Shown here one piece after another: positions 16,171-24,762 of a DNA stretch of 64,000 nucleotides. The DNA comes from Thalassorhabdomicrobium marinisediminis. Its GTDB lineage: Bacteria > Pseudomonadota > Alphaproteobacteria > Rhodobacterales > Rhodobacteraceae. The position numbers were made by a program, and so were the translations under genes. The stretch's first letter is position 1; the number at the start of each line of letters is the position of its first letter. The DNA lies in assembly GCF_003072065.1 (NCBI RefSeq), contig NZ_QCYG01000009.1:1-64000 (forward strand). The letters are read 5' to 3'. The notes beneath the pieces were generated by a model. It searched no databases. It saw only the letters and a program-made list of their open reading frames with translations, and was not told the DNA's origin.

Positions 16171-17145
16171 TCACGCCATCCCTTCACTCTCCGCTGCGTT
16201 TGTGCTTTCAGGCATTGCCTTTGCCTTCAGCTCGCGGAACTTCTGCGACATTTGATCCAGCCTGGCATCCCATTGCGGATCTGGGCTTTGACCTTCGACC
16301 TTGCGGAAATAGGCTTGCAACAAGCACGCCACGGCGAGTGGTTCGAGTAGGGCCTGTTTCACGGACCATGCCAGAATGAAGGCAACCACAATGCCTATTC
16401 CTGACAGGCCGCCGGGATAAAGGTTGCTGATGAGTGCTGCGGGGGCCAGCATCACAAAGAAGACAATTGCCGTCAGCCCGTAAACAAACAAAGTTATCCA
16501 GGCTGCGTTCTTGAGCATCGGACGGTAATTCTGCGCATACAAGACAAGTGCAGTGCGCGCCGACCCCCAAGGATCGCTAGCACGGGTGCGCATTCCGTGC
16601 GCGAGTATGACTTCGTCGATGAAGCCCACTGCGATATTCAGAAAAGCATGAAGGATCGTGACAAGCTGCCTTACCCCGGGGATTGGCAGCAGGGTGAAAA
16701 CACCGCGGATCAGGCCAGTAATCGCGCGCAGCACGCCCTTGACCAGTTGGTCGATGGCAAAGAGCACGCTTGCCTCGTTGAACCTTTCGCGCACCATTGC
16801 TTGCGCATGCCCGATCTGGTTACGGCCTTCGGGCATGGCTCGGTTGTCGATCAGCTCAACCATGACGGCGATATGGCCAGCCTTGACGATGTAAAGAATG
16901 TATTCGCGCAACCAGTACATGACGATCGACACGATTGCGAAGCCAGTCACGCCTCCAAAAAATGTCGCCGAGGTCCGAAACCCATCATCGCCAAGTGCGC
17001 CAATGCCCCAACCGAGACCTGCACCAGTTCCGGTTACAAGAACATAGGCCAGCGCTGCTCCGAAGTAGACCGCCATACGCAAAATCACGAAGGGTAATGT
17101 CTGCACCATCAACCCCAAGCTGCGGCGAAACGAAAAATCCCACAT
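16171..17145 (-). CDS. Polytopic membrane protein of unknown function
   Basis: 324 residues with about six hydrophobic helices, e.g. ILRMAVYFGAALAYVLVTG, FFGGVTGFAIVSIVMYWL, LITLFVYGLTAIVFFVMLAP-type and GIGIVVAFILAWSVKQALL, and a charged C-terminal tail (DARLDQMSQKFRELKAK). A central soluble loop has GHAQAMVRERFNEASVLFAI. No transporter signature recognised. It converges on the exported-protein operon and may belong to the same module, separated from it by the insertion sequence. The 227 bases up to 17372 show no gene. Confidence 0.75.
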   Translation of the reverse strand: MWDFSFRRSLGLMVQTLPFVILRMAVYFGAALAYVLVTGTGAGLGWGIGALGDDGFRTSATFFGGVTGFAIVSIVMYWLREYILYIVKAGHIAVMVELIDNRAMPEGRNQIGHAQAMVRERFNEASVLFAIDQLVKGVLRAITGLIRGVFTLLPIPGVRQLVTILHAFLNIAVGFIDEVILAHGMRTRASDPWGSARTALVLYAQNYRPMLKNAAWITLFVYGLTAIVFFVMLAPAALISNLYPGGLSGIGIVVAFILAWSVKQALLEPLAVACLLQAYFRKVEGQSPDPQWDARLDQMSQKFRELKAKAMPESTNAAESEGMA

Positions 17146-17372
17146 TCTCAGTCCTCATGCATGTTTCTGTAGTCAGTATTCCGCGCCTATCGTGGCATGG
17201 GAAAACGAGAGCCCGCCCCCTTCGTTTGACGGGGTTCGCGGATATATGCAGAAGTTCGGCCCGAGATATGGTCCTGAGCGGCTTTGATGCTAAGAAGTCG
17301 TTGCGAAATCTCGGAGCCTAGCAGCGTAATCGGAATTGCCGCACGGTTCACGGCTAGCCGTCTACTGGCCGC

Positions 17373-17891
17373 TTAAAGATCTGGCGCCGCTTCAAGGGAA
17401 GTTTCGAACCGCTTGTCCGCCGCCGCTGCTTCTTTCAAGAGCGCGTCGAAATTGTCAGGTGGGTTGCCATCTTCCAGCATCCCTTTGAACGTCGCATAGG
17501 CATCCGTCTTGCTGCCATAGGCGCGCAGGGTCTTGTCGTCGTCCACCCAGGCCACCACGATGACCTTCGCATCGCTGTTGAACCGGTAGAACAACCGATA
17601 CTGCTGGAAGAATTTCGCCCAGAACCAGTGCTTGCGGTGATCGCCGAGTGTGCCGCCTTGCCGGAAGGCGGCGGCACCCGGATCTGCCGGTATGGCCTCG
17701 GTGACCAGCTTGAAAATGGCGGCCAGCCGTTTCGTGGAACTTTTCTTGCGCCATGTCTTTGGATCGCGTGCCTTGCGCGCCTCGACTTCCAGGGTCAGCC
17801 CTTCGAGCTGGTCCAGAAGGATCGGATGCGCATAAATTGACCATCCGTCTACGACAAGGGGCGCTTGGGCGGGCACGCTATCGCCGCTCAT
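17373..17891 (-). CDS. yhaV: YhaV-family toxin
   Basis: 172 residues with the YhaV pattern: WSIYAHPILLDQLEGLTLEV, ...KTWRKKSSTKRLAAIFKLV, DPGAAAFRQGGTLG, HRKHWFWAKFFQQYRLFYRF and KVIVVAWVDDDKTLRAYGSK. YhaV toxins are RelE-superfamily ribosome-dependent RNases. The start overlaps the stop of the PrlF-type antitoxin gene by four bases, the standard prlF-yhaV order. Confidence 0.92.
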   Translation of the reverse strand: MSGDSVPAQAPLVVDGWSIYAHPILLDQLEGLTLEVEARKARDPKTWRKKSSTKRLAAIFKLVTEAIPADPGAAAFRQGGTLGDHRKHWFWAKFFQQYRLFYRFNSDAKVIVVAWVDDDKTLRAYGSKTDAYATFKGMLEDGNPPDNFDALLKEAAAADKRFETSLEAAPDL

Positions 17892-18214
17892 TCATCCTCG
17901 AGCGATAGCGGCGCATCGAGATCGACGTCAACGTCTCCGACCAGTGCTGCAAGACGGTCATGCAAAGCCCCATCGAAGGCCCGAATGCGGTCCGGATGCG
18001 CCTTGATATCGGCCTCGACAAAATCGAGAAAGGCGCCGAGCGCGGGATCATCCTCGTCGCTGCGCACGGGCTCGATATAGACCCTGCCACTCGGCTCGGT
18101 ACAGTAACGAATCTGGTCGCCCTTGCCCAGCTTGAGCTGTTTGCGCACACCCGCCGGCACGGTCGTCTGATACCGGTCCGTGAGCTTCGAGACATCTTGT
18201 GCGAGCGCTGTCAT
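17888..18214 (-). CDS. prlF: PrlF-family antitoxin (AbrB-type)
   Basis: 108 residues from the ATG at 18214, with an upstream ribosome site (AGGAGACTGCC). An AbrB/MazE-like swapped-hairpin domain is seen in SKLTDRYQTTVPAGVRKQLK and LGKGDQIRYCTEPSGRVYIE; the acidic C-terminus should bind the toxin. A longer frame back to 18433 has no start support. The inverted repeat at 18275-18288 is a probable operator. Confidence 0.9.
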   Translation of the reverse strand: MTALAQDVSKLTDRYQTTVPAGVRKQLKLGKGDQIRYCTEPSGRVYIEPVRSDEDDPALGAFLDFVEADIKAHPDRIRAFDGALHDRLAALVGDVDVDLDAPLSLEDE

Positions 18215-18274
18215 GGCAGTCTCCTGAAAGAAAAGGGTCTTTGCTGTCTGTGGCAGGTAATGCATTTGCATTGT

Positions 18275-18288
18275 CTTGTCAAGACAAG
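18275..18288. promoter_or_regulatory. Inverted repeat upstream of prlF-yhaV
   Basis: CTTGTC-AA-GACAAG lies 60 bases upstream of the antitoxin ATG, in the promoter region. PrlF-type proteins repress their own operon, so it is a likely operator. Position and symmetry are the only evidence. Confidence 0.5.
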
Positions 18289-18465
18289 CCGCATGGTCTG
18301 CTGTCACCGACCAGCCAATCAAACGGTTTTCCGGAGTCGGGCTGGAAAACTGAAAAACCCGCCGCAATGCGACGGGCTTTTGCTTTCTTTGTGCAATGAG
18401 GGGAGGCATAGTGCCCGCAGTCTCAAAGCTCACGCCCTATATGGCACCGAAAGTCTTTACTGTCA

Positions 18466-19131
18466 ATGTATCCACCGTTCACGGCTGATGAAGAACACCA
18501 CCTTCCGAACGTCCTATCCGCACCTAGGTTTGCGACCTATCTGCGCGAAACCGGCAATGATAGGACGCGAGCTCTCCACCTATACCACTGGAATCTTCAA
18601 GTATCAGCCGCGTTCATGGTTCCACTCCATGTTTTGGAAGTTGCGCTGCGAAACGCGATCGTGGAAGCAATCGAAGCTGTCCATGGAGGAACATGGCCTT
18701 GGACACAAGGCTTCATCCGTTCGTTACCGAACCCGCGCGGTCCGGCATACAGCCCCAAACGAGACCTCGAAGGTTGCGCAGCACAGCAACCCACTGCCGG
18801 AAAGGTCGTCGCCGAACTGAAGTTCGTGTTTTGGGAGAAGATGCTGACAAACAGGCACCAAGGCAGACTGTGGGACGATCATTTCTACGCAGTGTTTCCG
18901 GACGCGCCTCGTGGTGTCGCTGCCAGCCAGCGCCGATCAGAATTAAGGTCTGACATTGAAGCCGTGAGGAGGCTCCGCAACAGAATCGCACACCATGAGC
19001 CTGTTTTTCCGCGCGCCCTTCAGGATGATTTTGATCGGATCATCCGCTGCATAAGATGGCGCAACGAAACGACCAGCAACTGGGTGCTGGAAATCGAGAC
19101 GGTGCGCGCACTACTCGCAGTGCGCCCCTAA
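18466..19131 (+). CDS. Abi-like protein with HEPN motif
   Basis: 221 residues. The N-terminal part has the Abi_2-type segment HVLEVALRNAIVEAIEAVHG, and the C-terminal part has SELRSDIEAVRRLRNRIAHH, a classic HEPN RNase motif (R-N-R-I-A-H). Proteins of this family cause abortive phage infection or act as toxins by cutting RNA. It stands alone on the plus strand and converges tail-to-tail with a backbone gene (four-base overlap of the 3' ends), next to the PrlF/YhaV pair, forming a small defence patch. No antitoxin partner is visible beside it. Confidence 0.8.
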   Translation: MYPPFTADEEHHLPNVLSAPRFATYLRETGNDRTRALHLYHWNLQVSAAFMVPLHVLEVALRNAIVEAIEAVHGGTWPWTQGFIRSLPNPRGPAYSPKRDLEGCAAQQPTAGKVVAELKFVFWEKMLTNRHQGRLWDDHFYAVFPDAPRGVAASQRRSELRSDIEAVRRLRNRIAHHEPVFPRALQDDFDRIIRCIRWRNETTSNWVLEIETVRALLAVRP

Positions 19132-19787
19132 GCGTCCCGCCCCGCTAGGAATTCCGCCAGGACAGGACTGGCCGCGCCCTTTGCGGAACTGAGCAGCTCC
19201 GAGCCCGCAAGCGAGGCCCTTGAGAGCCGCACGAGCCCGCCGGTTTCCTCGATTCGGTAGCAGCGGCGTTTTTGCCGCCCGCGCCTGTAGTGGGTGGCAG
19301 TGACGATCTGGCAGGTGCTGCCATCTGTGAGTGTCACAGGGGTGGCGAGCCTGATCTTGTCGCCTTCCTCGTAGTCCGGGATCGCAGCCCAATCCCGGCA
19401 GCGCTGGCGCCAGGCATGAGCGTAGCTGCCTTCGTCTTTCAGGTTGGAGAGAAGCTCGATCAGCCGAAGGGGAGCACGTGACTCGTTCGGGCCAGCGCTT
19501 TCCTCCATGTCCTTGTAGCCCCAGCAGCCGTCATCGTATCGGGTGAGGAAGACAGCCCCGAAAGTGATGGAGCCATCGGCATCGGTCACATAGGTCGTGT
19601 CCCCGACCGGCGAGCCATCGATACTTGTGACCTTTGCCGCCGCGTACCAGGTCGAACCTACCTTGCAGGCTTTGACCAGTTCAGTTTTGCGCGTGTCGCT
19701 CTCAAAGGTGCAGAGCCGGGTGATCTCCGCTTTCTCATCCGCGTAGGTCTGGACGCGGCGATCGGCATAGAAGAGCCAACCCATCAC
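19128..19787 (-). CDS. Conserved plasmid-backbone protein (DUF6927-like)
   Basis: 219 residues starting MMGWLFYADRR; body with FLTRYDDGCWGYKDMEESAG and SYAHAWRQRCRDWAAIPDYE, C-terminus TATHYRRGRQKRRCYRIEET. I associate this with the DUF6927 family of plasmid and integrative-element proteins, from memory and without a search. No catalytic motif is evident. Its start overlaps the stop of the upstream gene by four bases. A C-terminal fragment of a second copy lies at 4367-4590. Confidence 0.75.
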   Translation of the reverse strand: MMGWLFYADRRVQTYADEKAEITRLCTFESDTRKTELVKACKVGSTWYAAAKVTSIDGSPVGDTTYVTDADGSITFGAVFLTRYDDGCWGYKDMEESAGPNESRAPLRLIELLSNLKDEGSYAHAWRQRCRDWAAIPDYEEGDKIRLATPVTLTDGSTCQIVTATHYRRGRQKRRCYRIEETGGLVRLSRASLAGSELLSSAKGAASPVLAEFLAGRDA

Positions 19788-20377
19788 GCCGCCCTCCGGT
19801 CATCGATTTCCATCAGCGCATCGAGCGGCACGCGGTAGGGCTGCATCGCGTCGAAATCCTCGCAATTGCCGCAGTTCTGCACGATCGCGAAGGTATCGCA
19901 GGCATCCTTGAGGATGACCCGGAAGGTGCCGCCGAGGCCCGAGGGCACTTCGTAGGTCCCGCCGATGAGATAGTCCGAGGCCCGGCGCACGAAGACGCGG
20001 ATGCTGTGGCCATCGGTGGCGAGCCGGATGGCCCCCCGCCCCCGATCGATAAGCACCTGCACATCGTCGAGGATGTCGGTGTAGAACTGGCCGGTCAGAT
20101 CACGAAACGCCATGCGGCGCTGCGCCATCCAGTCGGTGTCCCGAAACGGGTTCATGCCATCGGCGAAGGCAAAGGAGGGATCGGCCTGCTCGGTCGTGAC
20201 GATGCGGGTGGTCGTGCCATCGATGCCGTTTGAGCGCAGATGCACACCATTGCCGACGATCAGGATCAGGGCGGGCCTGTCCACGGGCCCGTTCCAGTTG
20301 GGCAGGAAGGTTTTGCAGGCGCGCGCATGTGCGATTTGCGCCGCCACAGCGGACGCAGAGAACTTGAGAATAGCCAT
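19784..20377 (-). CDS. Conserved plasmid-backbone protein of unknown function
   Basis: 197 residues (MAILKFSASAVAAQIAHARA... ending LDALMEIDDRRAA). It contains PALILIVGNGVHLRSNGID, YTDILDDVQVLIDRGRGAIR and a CGNCEDFD Cys pair near the end. It is translated as one unit with the DUF6927-like gene, and sits 74 bases after the ParB-like gene. No family is recognised with certainty. Confidence 0.7.
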   Translation of the reverse strand: MAILKFSASAVAAQIAHARACKTFLPNWNGPVDRPALILIVGNGVHLRSNGIDGTTTRIVTTEQADPSFAFADGMNPFRDTDWMAQRRMAFRDLTGQFYTDILDDVQVLIDRGRGAIRLATDGHSIRVFVRRASDYLIGGTYEVPSGLGGTFRVILKDACDTFAIVQNCGNCEDFDAMQPYRVPLDALMEIDDRRAA

Positions 20378-20451
20378 GGGGATGTCTTTCTGTTCGGTTT
20401 GGAAGAGGGTTGACCCGCGCAGGGAATGCCTCGCGCGGGTCGCGTGATGGC

Positions 20452-22434
20452 TCAGGCCGCTTGCGCGACCTCGCCGTCAGGTTCCGGGGTTTCCGTGATC
20501 GGCGCCGTCTCATCACAGGCGCCACCGGCGGTCTGCATCATCGGCGGGCACCAGGCGGCCACGGCAGCGCGCTGCGCGTCCGTGAGCGTGGCGAAGGGCT
20601 CTGCGAAGAGCTTGTCACAAAAGGCGACGATCTCCTTTTTGCTCGACGAGGCCAGCGTCACCGCCTCCTGGGCGAGACCCAGATCCTCGCCGAGGATCTT
20701 GAGAAGCCAGGCCTTCTTGAAGCGGTTGAACAGCGCCGCGTTCGGCGTCCAGTGGGCGCGAATGTCGGGCATGATCTCGATCTCGAAATCATGCATCAGG
20801 CTGTCGCGCTGGCGGTCCCGCGCGAAGCAGGACTGCGTGGTGCTGGCGGTGGCATAGGCGACGAGCTTGGCCTTCTCCCCTGCTTCGAGCGCGCGAAACG
20901 CCGCGAACTGATCGGCGGGCGCGCGGGCGTCATCGAGCCACGAGAGGTCAAGCGCATCATGCGCCGCCGCCACCTGTTCAAGCGAGGTCTCGTCGATCTC
21001 GTCCATCTTGGCGTGGCTGCGGTATTCCTTGCGGGCATCGATCTTGATCGCCTGCGTGACACTCATTCCACTGGCCAGAACATCACTAACCAGCTTGAAG
21101 AGCGTGAGATCGAGCGTGGCCTCGGGATGCAGCGCCATCGCGGCGCCGAGGGCCATGGCCCGCTCGGTCTTGAGGTCCTCTGCCAGCGAGGCCGGGTAGG
21201 TGATTTCGCCGGCGTCCGGGGCTTCTTCCCCGGTCGGGCCAGCCGAGGAGCCGCGTGCGCCCTCCTCTTTGACGGTGTCTTCCGGGCGGACGAGGCCAAC
21301 ATGGAGGGTCACCTGCCCGCCCGACCAGGACGCGATTACCCCAGACCGCGCGAGGTCCTCGGCGCTGTAGGCCTCCTGCAGGTCGCGGGCTTCCTCTTCC
21401 AAGGCGTCCACGCGCTCGTAAAGCGCGTTGTAGGCACCGTCCTCGAGCCCCTCATCCTCCATCTCGAGCTGCAGTTTCTCGAGTTCGGCGGTGATCTTAT
21501 CGATGCGCTTTTGCGCAGCCTCATCAGGCTCGATCGGGCCGGGATAAACGCGGCCGTAGTCGGCCATGGTCGCGTAATCATAGCGCACCAAAGCATCAGC
21601 CCAAGCAAAGCCCAGCCTCATACGGGCCTCTTCGGCGGCGGCCCCAAGCTTCTCGAGCAGGATGGTCTCGACCAGCGCCGCATCCTCGAGCACGGAATGT
21701 TCTTCCAGAAGATCGGCCGCGACAGCGCCGCCCCGCGCCTCGTAGTCCGCGCGCACGAAAGCCCCGATATCGTCACTGACCTGCACACCGCGGGATTTGA
21801 GCGCCTGTCGAACGGTGTAGGCCTGCAGATAGCCGCCGTCTTTCGTGAGCGCCTCATAGACCTCGCGCTGCGCCGCCTGGCTCGGGTGCTCGGCGAAGGC
21901 TTTCATCGCGTCGAGCGTGATCGTCTTGGCCCGTGCCGCGGTGCGGATGTCGGGGTGGATAAGGCCATAGCGCAACCGGCCTTTCACGGCGGCCACAGTG
22001 GTGCCGAAGGTCTTTGCGATCGTCTCGGGCGTCTGGCCGTCGACCTCCATCATCCGGGCGAAGGCCTCGAACTCGTCGATTGCGTTCATCGGCACCTGGG
22101 TGATGTTTTCGGCAAGAGACAACGCCGTGGTGACATCGCAGTCCTCAGGGACAAGGCGGCAGTCCACCTTGGTCTTCGCTGTGAACCCCTTGGTGCCCTT
22201 GTCGGCGATCAGCTCCTTCAGCGCGGCATGGCGTCGGCCACCGGCGAGGACAGCATATTTGCCGTCAAGCTTCTGGACGAGGAGCGGCTGGAGCAGGCCC
22301 AGCACAGCGATGCTGGCCTTCAGATGTGCGATGTTCTCGGGGTCATAAGTTTCCGGCGCGTTGCTGCGCACATTGGCGGGATGCGGGACCAGATCGCCAA
22401 TGGCGATGGTAAGGGGAGCAAAGCTTGTGGTCAT
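20452..22434 (-). CDS. ParB/Spo0J-like nuclease-domain protein, 660 residues
   Basis: The N-terminal ParB domain is clear: IAHLKASIAVLGLLQPLLVQ, YAVLAGGRRHAALKEL and ALSLAENITQVPMNAIDEFE, then a KorB/HTH-like segment (ETIAKTFGTTVAAVKGRLRY). The middle carries a coiled coil (about residues 300-350: KRIDKITAELEKLQLEMEDE). At 660 residues it is about twice the length of a partition ParB, and there is a separate repB, so it is more likely an accessory ParB-like protein of mobile elements than the plasmid partition factor. Good ribosome site (AAGGATATCCC). Confidence 0.87.
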   Translation of the reverse strand: MTTSFAPLTIAIGDLVPHPANVRSNAPETYDPENIAHLKASIAVLGLLQPLLVQKLDGKYAVLAGGRRHAALKELIADKGTKGFTAKTKVDCRLVPEDCDVTTALSLAENITQVPMNAIDEFEAFARMMEVDGQTPETIAKTFGTTVAAVKGRLRYGLIHPDIRTAARAKTITLDAMKAFAEHPSQAAQREVYEALTKDGGYLQAYTVRQALKSRGVQVSDDIGAFVRADYEARGGAVAADLLEEHSVLEDAALVETILLEKLGAAAEEARMRLGFAWADALVRYDYATMADYGRVYPGPIEPDEAAQKRIDKITAELEKLQLEMEDEGLEDGAYNALYERVDALEEEARDLQEAYSAEDLARSGVIASWSGGQVTLHVGLVRPEDTVKEEGARGSSAGPTGEEAPDAGEITYPASLAEDLKTERAMALGAAMALHPEATLDLTLFKLVSDVLASGMSVTQAIKIDARKEYRSHAKMDEIDETSLEQVAAAHDALDLSWLDDARAPADQFAAFRALEAGEKAKLVAYATASTTQSCFARDRQRDSLMHDFEIEIMPDIRAHWTPNAALFNRFKKAWLLKILGEDLGLAQEAVTLASSSKKEIVAFCDKLFAEPFATLTDAQRAAVAAWCPPMMQTAGGACDETAPITETPEPDGEVAQAA

Positions 22435-22516
22435 GGGATATCCTTCCAGGTGGGTGAGATGCGGCCCGCGCGCTTGCGCGTGACCAATCCCCGGCTTCGG
22501 GGATCACCACGACAAA

Positions 22517-22549
22517 AGGCCCACTCTCCCTTTGAGGGTCAGTGGGCCT
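22517..22549 (-). terminator. Intrinsic terminator upstream of the ParB-like gene
   Basis: AGGCCCACT pairs with AGTGGGCCT around a 15-base loop; on the minus strand the stem is followed by TTTTGTC. It should end the transcript from the DUF3768 gene (stop at 22587), so the ParB-like gene is transcribed from the region 22435-22516. The design parallels the terminator at 3641-3673. Confidence 0.7.
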
Positions 22550-22586
22550 TCATCGCCTGGGGTTTCAGCAGGGGGTATCCCCTGCC

Positions 22587-22976
22587 CTACCAGTCGCGCG
22601 CCAGCATGATGGTCAGCACGCGCATGGTGGTGGCAGGATTGTCCGGGGTCTCAGCCCCGTAGCGGAAATCAGAATCTGCCTCATAGAGATCGATTTTCCA
22701 GAACACGGTCTCGCCCCGGATCTCGACCGCCCCGAAATCGTGCCAGCCTTCCGGGTCATTCTCGGGCTCGAATGTGGCAAACTCACCGGTCGCCTTCACC
22801 GCCTCGGCCATGAAGCCGTCACCGGCCTCCATAAGCGAACGGGTGACATGCATCCGGCCCTGGATGGACTGGGCGGGCGGCACTCCAAGGCACGCGAGCT
22901 TGCGAAACGCGTCGTTCTGCGCCGCGATCACACTCGGATCCGGACGGTCTGGCTGGGGTTGAATGGTCATGGACAT
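22587..22976 (-). CDS. DUF3768 protein
   Basis: 129 residues with the hallmarks of DUF3768: AQNDAFRKL near the N-terminus, VTRSLMEAG, and the core DFGAVEIRGETVFWKIDLYE followed by D-FRYGAETPDNPATT-RVLTIMLA. These small proteins are confined to plasmids and conjugative elements of alphaproteobacteria; their function is unknown. A hairpin repeat lies just upstream. Confidence 0.88.
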   Translation of the reverse strand: MSMTIQPQPDRPDPSVIAAQNDAFRKLACLGVPPAQSIQGRMHVTRSLMEAGDGFMAEAVKATGEFATFEPENDPEGWHDFGAVEIRGETVFWKIDLYEADSDFRYGAETPDNPATTMRVLTIMLARDW

Positions 22977-22985
22977 GGGGATTTC

Positions 22986-23033
22986 CTTTGAGAAGTTTGA
23001 AACACCCTTCTCAAAGCCCGCTTTTTCTTTTCC
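22986..23033. repeat. Hairpin repeat, copy 2
   Basis: CTTTGAGAAG and CTTCTCAAAG (22986-22995 and 23007-23016) form a perfect stem followed on the plus strand by CCCGCTTTTTCTTTTCCG. The copy at 4623-4670 differs by one indel and a few bases. It lies ten bases before the DUF3768 start codon, so on the minus strand it would be in the leader of that message. Confidence 0.7.
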
Positions 23034-23064
23034 GTGCGGCGGATGAATCGAGGCCGAAGGCGCC

Positions 23065-23274
23065 CTACCCGAGCAGCCCCTTGGGTCTGTAATTCGGGTT
23101 GGGGATGGTTTCGATCCAGCCGCCCTGTTCTTTGATGCTCTCGAGCGCTGCCGAGAACGGATAAGCGCCCTCGGACTGGCTCCACCAATAAGCTCCGCGT
23201 TTGAAGGTGATGATCTTGCGGCGGCCGTCGTTGAAGCAGGCCACCCGCAGCGTCTTGGGTTCCTTGCGTGACAT
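23065..23274 (-). CDS. Small conserved plasmid protein, 69 residues
   Basis: MSRKEPKTLRVACFNDGRRK... ends PNPNYRPKGLLG. Strongly amphipathic beta pattern (IITFKRGAYWWSQSEGAYPF) and a single cysteine. It lies between ArdC and DUF3768 with only 23 bases to the former, in a gene order often seen on Rhodobacteraceae plasmids. No domain recognised. Confidence 0.65.
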   Translation of the reverse strand: MSRKEPKTLRVACFNDGRRKIITFKRGAYWWSQSEGAYPFSAALESIKEQGGWIETIPNPNYRPKGLLG

Positions 23275-23297
23275 GCGAGTCTCCGTTCTCCGTGTGG

Positions 23298-24236
23298 TCA
23301 GGCGGCCTCGGCACTGCGACCTGCCCTGCCCACCTCCGATCTGGCGATCAAGTAGTCGCAGGCGCGCTGCGCGTCCGCGGCGTGCTTGAAGATCGCACCC
23401 TTGTCCGAGCGCAGGACGCGCAACCAGTTGTGGAGATAGGCGGCATTCATCTCGAGCGTATGCGCCGTGAAGCCGAGCGTCTGACCCAGGAACACCGAGG
23501 TCAATTCCGCGACGATCTCCTCGCGCGCATAGGACGTGTTGCCAAACTTCGAGAACCCGAAATCACGGTTCAATCGATGGGGGGCTTTCGTGGCATGGGC
23601 GAGCTCATGGGCCCAGACCCCGTAGAAATTGCGCGGGTCCTGGAACCGCGTGATGAACGGCATGTAGACCTTGTCCACGGGCGGCAAATAGTACGCCTCC
23701 GTGCCCGTGAAGACGGTCGTGATGTCGATGGCATCGAAAAACGCCTGCATGTGCGGGATGGGCTCGGACGGCGGATGCTCGAGCACGGGCTCCGGATCGG
23801 GGAAGAAGCTGTCGGGCAAGCCCTCGATCTGGCAGGCATTGAACACGCGGTAGGATTTCTGGAAGCGGAAGATGTGGGCTTCCTCGGAGCGATCATCGCC
23901 ATCGCTGCGGTCGTCCTTGTCGCCGGCGTCTTTCCGGCTTTGGCCGTAATAGACGACGACAGAGGATTTCTCGCCCTTGCGGACCTTTGCGTCCAACGCA
24001 TTGGCCTGCGGCAACGTCATCCAGAAGGGAGAGCTGTGGCCCGCCATCACGGTCCGCATCGTCAGCAGGAAGTTGTTCACTCCCTGGTAGGGTTCCCCGC
24101 CCACGCGCAGGGGACGAGAGCTGCCACCTGCGGTCCATGGCTTGCGCCACGGCAGGACGCCGCGCTCGATGATACGGATGATTTCGTTGGTGATGACCTC
24201 AGAGGCATCGAATTTGGGCGTGCGGGATCGGGCCAT
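23298..24236 (-). CDS. ardC: ArdC-type antirestriction protein with zincin metallopeptidase domain
   Basis: 312 residues from the ATG at 24236 (good AGGAGG upstream). The N-terminal ArdC_N (DUF1738) region reads EVITNEIIRIIERGVLPWRK, ...YQGVNNFLLTMRTVMAGHSS and KVRKGEKSSVVVYYG. The C-terminal zincin domain carries HELAHATKAPHRLNRD and the downstream EEIVAELTSVFLG glutamate. ArdC proteins bind single-stranded DNA entering a recipient and protect plasmids from restriction; this one fits a conjugative plasmid backbone. Confidence 0.92.
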   Translation of the reverse strand: MARSRTPKFDASEVITNEIIRIIERGVLPWRKPWTAGGSSRPLRVGGEPYQGVNNFLLTMRTVMAGHSSPFWMTLPQANALDAKVRKGEKSSVVVYYGQSRKDAGDKDDRSDGDDRSEEAHIFRFQKSYRVFNACQIEGLPDSFFPDPEPVLEHPPSEPIPHMQAFFDAIDITTVFTGTEAYYLPPVDKVYMPFITRFQDPRNFYGVWAHELAHATKAPHRLNRDFGFSKFGNTSYAREEIVAELTSVFLGQTLGFTAHTLEMNAAYLHNWLRVLRSDKGAIFKHAADAQRACDYLIARSEVGRAGRSAEAA

Positions 24237-24276
24237 GGCTGGCCTCCTTTCGAATGTTGGTGTGAGGGAATTGTGA

Positions 24277-24762
24277 TCAGGCTGACTGACGGGGGCGTGG
24301 ATCGTTGGCGATCCTGGCACCGAGGGCTTCGACCATGTCGATGTATTCGGCCAGCGAGACGGACGTGCCAGGAACGCAAGGGTCAGGGTCGACCGATCTG
24401 TCCCGCGCCACCCACGGCAGGTTCGCGAGGGCGATGACATTGGTGACAGGTCGGATATCGATGAACGGTGCCCCTCGCGCGACCGCAAGAGCGGCCAAGG
24501 GAAAGCGCTCGATCGGCGCGAGAGCCGAAACGGTGGTCCAGCCGAGATGGAGGAACGTCCCACCCTCTCCACAGATCACATGCGCGTTTGGCAATGACGC
24601 CGCCTGTTTCAGATAGCCGAGATCACGCAGGACAGTCTCGCGCTCGAGCCGGTGTGCCTGCCGCGTCTGGCCGGTTCGGCGTAGCTCCTTGTGTCGCCAC
24701 CACGAGGCAGCGGTCGCGCGCAACACGCGCAAGATACCTGTTTGCATCGGAATGCCCTTCAT
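24277..24762 (-). CDS. Hypothetical protein upstream of ardC
   Basis: 161 residues (or 156 from the second Met). The N-terminus is basic and helical (VLRATAASWWRHKELRRTGQ); the rest contains AHVICGEGGTFLHLGWTTVS and VSLAEYIDMVEALGARIAND. Its frame has good codon use and lies 40 bases before ardC in the same direction. No family recognised. Confidence 0.55.
   Translation of the reverse strand: MKGIPMQTGILRVLRATAASWWRHKELRRTGQTRQAHRLERETVLRDLGYLKQAASLPNAHVICGEGGTFLHLGWTTVSALAPIERFPLAALAVARGAPFIDIRPVTNVIALANLPWVARDRSVDPDPCVPGTSVSLAEYIDMVEALGARIANDPRPRQSA

Noticed and set aside
16171..17145. Membrane protein as a stomatin or transporter component
   Set aside because: Hydrophobic helices are clear but no family signature supports a specific name.
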